From the NCBI RefSeq assembly GCF_013415905.1, contig NZ_CP058909.1, positions 868,001 to 932,000 on the forward strand: DNA of 64,000 nt, given 5' to 3'. Made by a program: the position numbers and the translations under genes. Shown here one piece after another: positions 36,185-46,977 of the stretch. This stretch comes from Halosimplex pelagicum. Lineage in GTDB: Archaea > Halobacteriota > Halobacteria > Halobacteriales > Haloarculaceae. Every line of letters starts with the position of its first letter. The first letter of the stretch is position 1. Below the pieces are notes generated by a model. The model saw only the letters and a program-made list of their open reading frames with translations, was not told the origin of the DNA and did not search any database.

Positions 36185-37159
36185 ATGGCCGCACTCGAAG
36201 TCGAGGGGCTCACCAAGGACTACGGCGAGGTCCTCGCCAACGACGACGTGACGTTCGCGGTCGATGAGGGCGAGGTGTTCGGCTACCTCGGCCCCAACGG
36301 CGCGGGGAAGACGACGACCATCCGGACGCTGATGGGCTTCCAGTCGCCGACCAGCGGCGGGGGGACGGTCCTCGGCCACGACGTGACCGACGAGAGCGAC
36401 CTGATCGCCGCCAAGCGGCGGGTCGGCTACCTCCCCGCGAATCCCGCCTTCGACGAGGGGGTGACCGGCCGGGAGATCCTCGACCTCCACGCGTCGATCA
36501 AGGGCGACGAGCGCCGCGACGAGCTGCTGGAGACGTTCGACGCGCCCGTCGACCGGAAAGTCTGGGACTACTCGACGGGCAACGTCCAGAAGCTCGGGCT
36601 CGTCCAGGCGTTCATGCACGACCCCGACCTGGTGGTGATGGACGAGCCCACCGCCGGCCTCGATCCGCTCATGCAGCGGGCGTTCAACGACTTCGTGGAG
36701 GCCGAGAAGGAGCGCGGGCTCACGGTCTTCCTCTCCTCGCACGTCCTCAGCGAGGTCCGCCGGGTCTGCGACCGCGTGGGTATCATCCGCGAGGGGCGCC
36801 TCGTCACGACCGAAGATATCGAGGACCTGCTCCACCGCACGGGGAAGTTCGTCCGCGTGCGCGTCGCGGGCGACGTGAGCGCGAGCGCGTTCGACCTCGA
36901 CGGCGTCCACGACGCCTCCTGCAGCACGACCGACGGCGCCGTCTCGGAACCGGCCGCCTCGGAACTGGCCGAGTCGGAACCGGCTGACCCCGACACGCCC
37001 CGCGTCGACGGGCCGGTCACCGAGTGTACGTTCACCTTCACCGGCGACGTGAACGACCTGATCGCGGCGCTGGGCGAGCGGCGAGTCCTCGATCTGGACG
37101 TGGAGGAGGCGCCGCTCGAAGAGGTGTTCATGCGGTTCTACGGGGGCAGCGATGCTTGA
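36185..37159 (+). CDS. ABC transporter ATP-binding protein
   Basis: 324 aa ATPase of an ABC-2 type exporter. Walker A GPNGAGKTTT (about 36-45), a degenerate signature YSTGNVQKLGLVQAF, Walker B LVVMDEPTAGLDP, and H-loop SSHVLSE. A C-terminal extension of about 90 residues has three SE(L)AxSE-type repeats (around 258-275) and FTFTGDVNDLI. The C-terminal region often senses or regulates in this family. Starts at the ATG at 36185 because conservation starts at MAALEVEGLTKDY. Overlaps the permease start by 8 nt, so coupled. Confidence 0.88.
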   Translation: MAALEVEGLTKDYGEVLANDDVTFAVDEGEVFGYLGPNGAGKTTTIRTLMGFQSPTSGGGTVLGHDVTDESDLIAAKRRVGYLPANPAFDEGVTGREILDLHASIKGDERRDELLETFDAPVDRKVWDYSTGNVQKLGLVQAFMHDPDLVVMDEPTAGLDPLMQRAFNDFVEAEKERGLTVFLSSHVLSEVRRVCDRVGIIREGRLVTTEDIEDLLHRTGKFVRVRVAGDVSASAFDLDGVHDASCSTTDGAVSEPAASELAESEPADPDTPRVDGPVTECTFTFTGDVNDLIAALGERRVLDLDVEEAPLEEVFMRFYGGSDA

Positions 37160-37946
37160 GATAGCCCGCTACGAGGGGCGCCACCGCGTCCGCGGGACGC
37201 TCGTCACCGCCGTCGCGATCGGCGGGTTCGCTCTCATGTACGTCGTGCTCTACCCCACCTTCGCCGAGAGCCTCGGGGCGGACATCGACGCGCTGCTGGA
37301 CGCCTACCCCGAGGCGCTCCAGAAGACCTTCGGTATCCAGACGCTCGCGACGATGGAGGGGTTTCTCGCCTCGGAGCTGTACACCTTCGTCTGGATGCTG
37401 CTGCTGGGGCTGTACTTCGCCTACAGCGCCGCGTCGCTGATCGCCGCCGACGTGGAGCGCGAGCGCATGGACATGCTGCTGTCACTGCCGGTCTCGCGGG
37501 CCCGCGTCGTCGCCGAGAAGTTCGTCTCCCTGCTGGTCCCGCTGGTCGTCCTCAACGCCGTCGTCCCCGCCGTCGTCTACGCCGGGACGGTCGCCGTCGA
37601 CTACCCCGTCGACCCCGTCGACCTGCTGGTCCTGCACGCGCTGTCGGTCCCGTACCTGCTCACCTTCGCCGGGGTCGGACTGGTCGCCTCGGTCGTCTTC
37701 GACCGCGCGAGCGTCGCCCAGCGCGTCGCCCTCGGCGCGCTCGCCGGCCTCTTCTTCGCCGAGTCGCTGCTGACCGACACCGACTTCGCCTGGATCGGCG
37801 CGGTGTCGCCCACCCGGTATCTCGACCCCAACGCCGTCCTCATCGACGGCGAGTACGCCCTCGCGGACGGGGCCGTCCTCGCCGTCGCCGCCGCGGCGCT
37901 GCTCGGGCTCGCGGTCGTGCTCTTCCGCCGGAAGGATATCGAGTGA
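37152..37946 (+). CDS. ABC-2 type permease
   Basis: 264 aa integral membrane protein with six predicted helices (including VTAVAIGGFALMYVVLYPTF, FVWMLLLGLYFAYSAASLIA and ALLGLAVVLF at the C-terminus). VERERMDMLLSLPVSRARVV is a typical ABC-2 cytoplasmic loop. Pairs with the ATPase to export an unknown substrate. Confidence 0.84.
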   Translation: MLEIARYEGRHRVRGTLVTAVAIGGFALMYVVLYPTFAESLGADIDALLDAYPEALQKTFGIQTLATMEGFLASELYTFVWMLLLGLYFAYSAASLIAADVERERMDMLLSLPVSRARVVAEKFVSLLVPLVVLNAVVPAVVYAGTVAVDYPVDPVDLLVLHALSVPYLLTFAGVGLVASVVFDRASVAQRVALGALAGLFFAESLLTDTDFAWIGAVSPTRYLDPNAVLIDGEYALADGAVLAVAAAALLGLAVVLFRRKDIE

Positions 37947-37967
37947 GGGGCGCGTCGACGGCGGGAA

Positions 37968-39023
37968 TCAGTCCAGGTCGGCGCCGACGGCCGCCTCGAC
38001 GGAGTCGAAGCCGTCCCGTTCGAGCAGTTCGAGCAGGCCGAGGTTGATCTCGCGCGCGATGGCGGGGCCGCGATAGAGGAAGGCGGTGTATAGCTGCACG
38101 AGCGAGGCGCCCGCCCGGATCTTACGGTAGGCGTCCTCTGCCGTGGCCACGCCGCCGACGCCGATCACGGGTACGTCCACGCGCTCGGCGACGAAGCGAG
38201 TCATCTCCGTCGCCCGGGCCTCGATGGGCGCGCCAGAGAGCCCGCCGGTCTCGACGCGGTTGGGGCTCTCCAGGCCGTCCGGGCGTTCCGTCGAGGTGTT
38301 GGTCGCGACCACGCCGTCCAGCCCGAGTTCCGTGACGAGATCGAGCGTGTCCGCGACCGCGGGCTCGGGGAGGTCCGGCGAGAGCTTGATGAGCAGGGGC
38401 GCGGCGCCGGCGTCCTGCAGCTCGGTGAGGATCGCAGTCATCGCCTCGCGGTTCTGCAGTTCCTCGAACCCCTGGGAATTCGGACAGGAGACGTTGACGA
38501 CGAAGAAGTCGCCGCCAGCGGCGACCTCCTCGTAGGTGGCCAGGTAGTCCGCGGGCGCGCCCGCGGTGTCGACGTGCTCGGACTTGGCGATGTTGACGCC
38601 CACCGGGACCGGCGCGTCGAGGGCCGCGAGGCGCTCGCCGACGGCTTCGGCGCCGTCGTTGTTGAGCCCCATGCGGTTGATGACGGCGTCGTCGTCGCGC
38701 AGGCGGAACATCCGCGGGCGCTGGTTGCCCGACTGGGGGACGGCGGTGACGCCACCGACCTCGACGAATCCGAAGCCCAGGGCGGCCAGCCCGCGGACGG
38801 CCTCGGCGTTCTTGTCGAACCCGGCGGCCACCCCGACGGGGTTGGGGAAGGTCTCTTCGAGCGCGTCGACGCGCAGGCGCGGGTCGTCGACGGCGTAGTG
38901 GCGGGCGAGCGCGCGGTCAAGCGGTGCGTTCCCCGCGGCACTGACGACGCCGTGGCCGAGGCCGTGGGCGGTCTCGGCGGGGAGTGAGAACAACAGCGGC
39001 TTGGCGATATCGTACGCGTTCAT
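37968..39023 (-). CDS. pyrD: Dihydroorotate dehydrogenase (class 2, quinone-type)
   Basis: 351 aa flavoprotein oxidising dihydroorotate to orotate in pyrimidine synthesis. Key segments: NPVGVAAGFDKNAEAVRGL (FMN and substrate pocket), GFVEVGGVTAVPQSGNQRPR, NVSCPNSQGF (catalytic Ser of class 2), LLIKLSPDL, and FMN-binding VIGVGGVATAEDAYRKI with GASLVQLYTAFLY. The N-terminal helical segment (FSLPAETAHGLGHGV) is the membrane-association region of class 2 enzymes. ATG at 39023; convergent with the ABC permease. Confidence 0.93.
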   Translation of the reverse strand: MNAYDIAKPLLFSLPAETAHGLGHGVVSAAGNAPLDRALARHYAVDDPRLRVDALEETFPNPVGVAAGFDKNAEAVRGLAALGFGFVEVGGVTAVPQSGNQRPRMFRLRDDDAVINRMGLNNDGAEAVGERLAALDAPVPVGVNIAKSEHVDTAGAPADYLATYEEVAAGGDFFVVNVSCPNSQGFEELQNREAMTAILTELQDAGAAPLLIKLSPDLPEPAVADTLDLVTELGLDGVVATNTSTERPDGLESPNRVETGGLSGAPIEARATEMTRFVAERVDVPVIGVGGVATAEDAYRKIRAGASLVQLYTAFLYRGPAIAREINLGLLELLERDGFDSVEAAVGADLD

Positions 39024-39066
39024 AGGGGTGAGATCGCCCCGGGGTGGGGCGGGGCCGGCCCGGGCG

Positions 39067-39264
39067 CTAGAACTCGTGCTCCACGTCGTCCGGGTCGGCC
39101 TTCTGAATGATGATCTTGTTGTCGCGGACCCGGACGAACACCTCGTCGCCGATCTCCATGCCGGCGACGGCCAGCTCGTCCTCGTGGATGTTGATGTGGA
39201 CGTTGTGGTACTCGCCGTCCTCGTCTTTGGCGCCACTCGGGCTGAGCTTCTTCTTTCGCACCAT
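39067..39264 (-). CDS. Small AbrB-like beta-barrel protein, hypothetical
   Basis: 65 aa. The pattern (VHINIHEDELAVAGMEIGDEVFVRVRDNKIIIQ) looks like an AbrB/SpoVT swapped-hairpin beta barrel: short strands, a GD(E)VxVRxxDxxIxI core, and a basic N-terminus VRKKKLSPSG. Such proteins often bind DNA as dimers; here the function is unassigned. A CTTAAG box lies at 39301-39306, 37 nt upstream on the minus strand. The start codon is conserved-looking. Confidence 0.65.
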   Translation of the reverse strand: MVRKKKLSPSGAKDEDGEYHNVHINIHEDELAVAGMEIGDEVFVRVRDNKIIIQKADPDDVEHEF

Positions 39265-39482
39265 CGCGCTATCCTATTCGGCCCTTCGCCGCAGGATACA
39301 CTTAAGTCTACCGTGCGCGCCCGGGTGGTCGACCACCGATCGCCCCCGACGGCCTCCCCGACCGTGCGCGTGAGTTTTATTCCCCCCGCCAGCGGCGGAA
39401 ATCTGGGGAAAATCGTCGGTCTTCGAACGCCGGAACGACCGGTCTTATAAACGAATCGCCAGCACGCGCCCCGATCGGGGGG

Positions 39483-39493
39483 TATATTTATAA
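39483..39493 (+). promoter_or_regulatory. TATA box of the MC1 gene
   Basis: TATATTTATAA, a very strong box. With normal archaeal spacing the transcript starts near 39513, which excludes the in-frame ATG at 39493 and supports the ATG at 39532. Confidence 0.65.
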
Positions 39494-39531
39494 TGAATCA
39501 TGTGCTGGGTTGGCATGGAGCGGTCGAATCC

Positions 39532-39879
39532 ATGGCACCCGACAGCGACAAGCGCAACTTCGCGCTCAGGACGGAGAACGGCGAGGAAGACAGCGTCTTC
39601 TCGGGGAGCACACCTCGACAGGCGGCACTGAAGGCGGCGCGGCGGCTCGACCCCGCGAGCAGCGAGGAGGCGGCCGCGCGGGAGTCGATCCGCCTGCGGG
39701 AGAAGGGCACGCACAAGGTCCACATCTACGAGGGGTGGTCCTGGAAGGAGTCGCCGCCGGACGTCGACATGAACGAGTGGGACGCCGAGGACCCCTCGGA
39801 CGTGTGGATGAACCAGGTCGACGAGATCACGAAGGCGAACGTGTCGAAACAGGGCGTCGAGCACCTCGACGATATTTGA
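39532..39879 (+). CDS. Non-histone chromosomal protein MC1
   Basis: 115 aa DNA-bending chromatin protein of haloarchaea and methanogens. RNFALRTENGEEDSVFSGS, the core PRQAALKAARRLD, and IRLREKGTHKVHIYEGWSW follow the MC1 pattern. The C-terminus (EITKANVSKQGVEHLDDI) is typical. MC1 kinks DNA and compacts the chromosome. Strong promoter expected. Start 39532 preferred for the TATA position noted separately. The haloarchaeal version is more acidic, as usual. Confidence 0.9.
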   Translation: MAPDSDKRNFALRTENGEEDSVFSGSTPRQAALKAARRLDPASSEEAAARESIRLREKGTHKVHIYEGWSWKESPPDVDMNEWDAEDPSDVWMNQVDEITKANVSKQGVEHLDDI

Positions 39880-40180
39880 GTCGGTCGCCGACAGTTCTCT
39901 CCGACTACCCTCTCCGACGCCCGACGCCGTCCAAGCCGCGGGACCGTCACCCGCGCGTCGCGCCCGGCGTGCGTGAACTACATAGGGCAGCCACCTCGAC
40001 GGTCGAACGCGTGGCTCCCACTCGGCCACACCGAGCGCGCGACGCGCGGGATGACTGGCCGCCCTCCTGCCACGCGACACTCGAACCGGTCAGCGACGGC
40101 GCCGTCCGCCAAGACTCCCCCGCGGTTCTCACCCGCTCGCTCGTGTGAGCCGGACCCATGAAATCGCATGACGCGGCGGG
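39880..40180. other. Intergenic region between MC1 and the rRNA promoters
   Basis: 301 bp with no supported gene; frames here give Arg/Pro/Ser-rich products. No clear terminator was found after MC1. Confidence 0.4.
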
Positions 40181-40185
40181 TACCG

Positions 40186-40232
40186 ATTCGACGGCCTTAA
40201 GTGAATCACCCCCATCGGAATAGATACGAAGC
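40186..40232 (+). promoter_or_regulatory. rRNA operon promoter P1
   Basis: TTCGACGGCCTTAAGTGA-type haloarchaeal rRNA promoter, box CTTAAG at 40196-40201, followed by CACCCCCATCGGAATAGATACGAAGCG-like downstream region that aligns with P2. Confidence 0.6.
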
Positions 40233-40347
40233 GGCGCGGGGCACACGCCCTCGCCGAGCCGTGGGACGCGCCCCTCGTTCGCCGGACGACCGGCCGAACG
40301 GATCGGGCATCCGTCCCAGTCCCGTCGTGCGGTTTCGACGGGAGTCG

Positions 40348-40392
40348 ATCCGACGCCCTTAAGTGTAACAGGGCACTCGGATGGATTGCAAG
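40348..40392 (+). promoter_or_regulatory. rRNA operon promoter P2
   Basis: Second copy: CCGACGCCCTTAAGTGTAAC with CTTAAG at 40358-40363, then ACTCGGATGGATTGCAAGCG. It lies 162 bp after P1 and shares the box, the TCGG and the A/G-rich tail, so it is a tandem duplicate. Confidence 0.62.
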
Positions 40393-40440
40393 CGAGGCCC
40401 GGTCGGGGCCGACGAAACCCGGCCGTCCGGACCACGGTGA

Positions 40441-40490
40441 TGTCGAAGGGGTTATGTACCCTCCTCGGCCTACACCTAGGTCCGAAGGAA
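40441..40490 (+). promoter_or_regulatory. Probable rRNA operon promoter P3
   Basis: GTCGAAGGGGTTATGTACCC, the promoter-proximal form with TTATGTACCC known in front of haloarchaeal rrn operons, followed by CTCGGCC. Lies 174 nt before the 16S 5' end. Confidence 0.5.
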
Positions 40491-40559
40491 ATGAGGATTC
40501 CACCCCTGCGGTCCGCCGTACAGATGGGATCTGATGTTAGCCCTGGTAGTTCGGTGACA

Positions 40560-40593
40560 CCCGGTCTGTGACCGCGTGTCGCCGGATGCTAGA
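40560..40593 (+). other. Pre-16S processing stem, 5' strand
   Basis: CCCGGTCTG (40560-40568) and GGATGCTAGA (40584-40593) pair with 42195-42203 and 42173-42182, with an imperfect centre, forming the long helix that brings the 16S ends together. A bulge-helix-bulge cut by EndA is expected in such stems. Confidence 0.7.
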
Positions 40594-40664
40594 TGACGAT
40601 AGCGATCGAGATCACACTCATATCGAGTGTGTTCCCGCCTAACCCCCCTGCTTTAGCAGGGGAC

Positions 40665-42136
<1,472 letters not shown>

Positions 42137-42172
42137 TACTGACCGGGACTGGGGCGATGCCCCAGCCCACCT

Positions 42173-42203
42173 TCTAGCGTCCCGCGACCGCCCGCAGACC
42201 GGG
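42173..42203 (+). other. Pre-16S processing stem, 3' strand
   Basis: TCTAGCGTCC (42173-42182) and CAGACCGGG (42195-42203) pair with the 5' leader at 40584-40593 and 40560-40568. Confidence 0.7.
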
Positions 42204-42229
42204 CACCTATGAACTACCAGGGTTAACAC

Positions 42230-42301
42230 GGGCCCATAGCTCAGCGGCAGAGCGCCGCCTTTGCAAGGCGGAGGCCCTGGGTTCAAATCCCAGTGGGTCC
42301 A
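42230..42301 (+). tRNA. tRNA-Ala (TGC)
   Basis: 72 nt in the 16S-23S spacer. Acceptor arms GGGCCCA and TGGGTCC with discriminator A, D-arm AGCTCAGCGGCAGAGC, anticodon stem GCCGCC/GGCGG around loop TTTGCAA (anticodon TGC), and T-arm CCTGGGTTCAAATCCCAG. No intron, no encoded CCA. Confidence 0.97.
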
Positions 42302-42590
42302 TGTCACGTACGGCGGTTCGAACCGTGTCCCTTAAGTGGGGCACTCCACTCGAATCGTAGTACGGAAGACCGGTGCACCATCCCGTGCGAACGCGGATGG
42401 GAAGGGTCGATGCACGCGCCACCTCACCCGTGGGTGTGTAGATGAGACTGTGTGTACGTGCGATCCAGGCGTCCACTGGACTCGTTCATCGAGTCCAACG
42501 ACGTAGGAGATCCATCACTGGATCTCCACACTCGGAGGTCCCTCACCGGACCTCCACATTGAAGGTCCCTCACCGGACCTTCTCCACTAA
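42302..42590 (+). other. 23S leader with processing stem and three tandem mini-hairpins
   Basis: The 5' strand of the pre-23S stem is 42456-42488: ACGTGCGATCCAG then CTGGACTCGTTCA, matching 45526-45558. After it three small perfect hairpins follow in tandem at about 42508-42528, 42533-42553 and 42560-42580 (GGAGATCC/GGATCTCC, GGAGGTCC/GGACCTCC, GAAGGTCC/GGACCTTC). The region before 42456 has no recognised element. Confidence 0.65.
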
Positions 42591-45505
<2,915 letters not shown>

Positions 45506-45525
45506 TCATACGCACTGCGACTCGC

Positions 45526-45558
45526 TGAACGAGTCCAGGCGCAATCTGGATCGCACGT
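45526..45558 (+). other. Pre-23S processing stem, 3' strand
   Basis: TGAACGAGTCCAG (45526-45538) and CTGGATCGCACGT (45546-45558) are exact reverse complements of the leader at 42476-42488 and 42456-42468. The unpaired middle (7 nt each side) is the expected bulge region. Confidence 0.8.
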
Positions 45559-45634
45559 ATTCACAGTCTCGGAGACCACCGATACTGGCATCCGAACGCG
45601 GTGTTCGGACGCGGTTCGATTCCGCGGATCGGCG

Positions 45635-45756
45635 TTAGGGCGGCCATAGCGGCGGGGCGACACCCGTACCCATCCCGAACACGGACGTTAAGCCCGCCTG
45701 CGTTCCGGCGAGTACTGGAGTACGAGAGTCTCTGGGAAACCTGGTTCGCCGCCTCC
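45635..45756 (+). rRNA. 5S ribosomal RNA
   Basis: 122 nt, TTAGGGCGGCCATAGCGGCG at the 5' end pairing with TTCGCCGCC at the 3' end; CCCGTACCCATCCCGAACAC is the conserved 5S core and GGGAAACCTGG the loop E region. Confidence 0.96.
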
Positions 45757-45818
45757 ACTCATTCCCGGCCACATTCGGCCGGAGTTCGCCGGCCGACCTG
45801 GCCGGCACTCATCACCCT

Positions 45819-45854
45819 CGACCAGTCACAACTGGTCGGGGGTTTCCGTATTTT
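45819..45854 (+). terminator. rRNA operon terminator
   Basis: CGACCAGT (45819-45826), 4-nt loop, ACTGGTCG (45831-45838), followed by GGGGGTTTCCGTATTTT. A stem followed by T-rich sequence, 63 nt after 5S. Confidence 0.6.
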
Positions 45855-45904
45855 CGTACCGAACAGCGACGCTCATCCCGGTCGCGAGAGGTGGCCGAAT
45901 CCGA

Positions 45905-45925
45905 TGGGCTTAAGCGACGCAGGCG
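45905..45925 (+). promoter_or_regulatory. Promoter of tRNA-Cys
   Basis: GGGCTTAAGCGACG with the CTTAAG box at 45909-45914, about 30 nt before the tRNA, same box type as the rRNA promoters. Placed after the rRNA terminator, so tRNA-Cys can be transcribed separately. Confidence 0.5.
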
Positions 45926-45940
45926 GATACTATCGGACGC

Positions 45941-46016
45941 GCCAAGGTGGCAGAGTCCGGCCGAACGCAGCGGCCTGCAGAGCCGCCTACCGCCGGTTCA
46001 AATCCGGCCCTTGGCT
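45941..46016 (+). tRNA. tRNA-Cys (GCA)
   Basis: 76 nt. Acceptor GCCAAGG with CCTTGGC, discriminator T, anticodon stem GCGGC/GCCGC around loop CTGCAGA (anticodon GCA), T-arm GCCGGTTCAAATCCGGC. Its 3' end faces the provirus; the T-arm to 3' end would be a natural attachment core, but no second copy is in the window. Confidence 0.96.
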
Positions 46017-46036
46017 TATACCAAAAACCCGACAAG

Positions 46037-46070
46037 CCAACGGCGTTCAGGGCGTCAAGCCCGCCGTTGG
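46037..46070. repeat. Perfect inverted repeat beside tRNA-Cys
   Basis: CCAACGGCG (46037-46045) and CGCCGTTGG (46062-46070), 16-nt spacer. It may terminate tRNA-Cys transcription or be a recombinase arm site; no clear T-run follows. Confidence 0.45.
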
Positions 46071-46150
46071 ATGTTCTCCACGGGTGATGAATCATATAAC
46101 GCGATAGAGATATCGCCGCCAACTCCAGCCGAAGCGCAGGGGGTCGCGGC

Positions 46151-46309
46151 ATGAGCGTCTTCGACGAGATCCGGACGCCCGACGGCCCGACGTGCGGGTG
46201 CGCCGGCTGTCTCGACCCCGCGGCGAAAGTGATCGTCCATCCCGACCACGGCGAGCGCGTCGTCTGCGAGAGTCACGTCCGCGGCCACGAGGTGGTCCGC
46301 GATGTCTGA
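46151..46309 (+). CDS. Small Cys/His-rich protein, hypothetical (proviral)
   Basis: 52 aa. Has CGCAGC and a later CESH with several His (KVIVHPDHGERVVCESHVRGHEVV), probably one zinc site. Its TGA overlaps the next ATG by several bases (46302). An ATG following GGTCGCGGC, no clear ribosome-binding site. No family recognised. Confidence 0.55.
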   Translation: MSVFDEIRTPDGPTCGCAGCLDPAAKVIVHPDHGERVVCESHVRGHEVVRDV

Positions 46310-46790
46310 GGACGACCAGCCCGACGTGCGCCCGGAGGACGCCCTGCAGGTCGCCCAGCGAGCGCTCGCGAAGGTCGGCGACCTCGAAGACCTCGTCGAG
46401 GACCAGCAGGACGAGATCGACGATCTCCAGAGCGAACTCACCGCCGTCTCGCTGCGCGTCTCCGAGTTCGACGACGGTCGCGAGTACGACCAGCTCACCC
46501 GCGACGACAAGGTCGGGAAGGTGCGCGAGTACGGCTTCCGTCGCGCCGACGAGGGCCACGGCCTGACGAAACTCGACTACAAGGACATCAAGTGGAGCGT
46601 CTTCGAGGGCGAACCCTCACCGGCGCACTGCTACACGCTGATGGAGCTGGCCGCCAGCGCCCGCGGCTTCGAGCATCGCGACCCCGCCGACGGGAACGAA
46701 CACCTCGCGGTCAACGCTACCGAAGCGAAGCGCGGACCGGCGTTTTATTCCGCGAAAAAAGACGCCGCCGAGGAGGGCCGCTCAGGATGA
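46302..46790 (+). CDS. Hypothetical proviral protein, coiled coil N-terminus
   Basis: 162 aa. Residues about 15-60 form an acidic coiled coil (LEDLVEDQQDEIDDLQSEL). A basic middle (DDKVGKVREYGFRRADEGHG, TKLDYKDIKWSVFEGEPSP) follows and could bind nucleic acid. No known domain. Cotranscribed with the small Cys-rich gene; its last codons overlap the left arm of the repeat cluster at 46742. Confidence 0.62.
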   Translation: MSEDDQPDVRPEDALQVAQRALAKVGDLEDLVEDQQDEIDDLQSELTAVSLRVSEFDDGREYDQLTRDDKVGKVREYGFRRADEGHGLTKLDYKDIKWSVFEGEPSPAHCYTLMELAASARGFEHRDPADGNEHLAVNATEAKRGPAFYSAKKDAAEEGRSG

Positions 46791-46958
46791 CGCATCACGA
46801 GCGCGGCATCCCACCGCCGTTGTACTGAGTGTAGATTAGTGCAAGTGCGGTTGTGTAAGCAAGGTTTCCGTAGCTGCGGGAATCTCGGCTCAGCACGTCT
46901 CGCACTTGCGGTTTCGAGAGGCGAATCGGGTGGAAACCGTTTATTCGCGGAATAAAAC
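46742..46958. promoter_or_regulatory. Nested perfect inverted repeats upstream of MCM: candidate replication origin or operator
   Basis: Outer pair GTTTTATTCCGCGA (46742-46755) and TCGCGGAATAAAAC (46945-46958), perfect over 14 bp. Inner pair GCAAGTGCG (46841-46849) and CGCACTTGC (46901-46909), perfect over 9 bp. TGCGGTT also repeats beside both inner arms. The right outer arm ends 19 nt before the MCM start and overlaps a near-palindrome (TTATTCGCGGAATAA) that could serve as operator and promoter. The region is mostly non-coding. Confidence 0.55.
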
Positions 46959-46977
46959 CCACGCGGCTGACACAACG

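Noticed and set aside
39493-39531. Upstream ATG for MC1
   Set aside because: Overlaps the TATA box, before the expected transcript start.
46906-46977. N-terminal extension of MCM from an earlier start
   Set aside because: It would place the inverted repeats and AT-rich promoter-like segment in coding sequence; the ATG at 46978 gives a normal MCM N-terminus.
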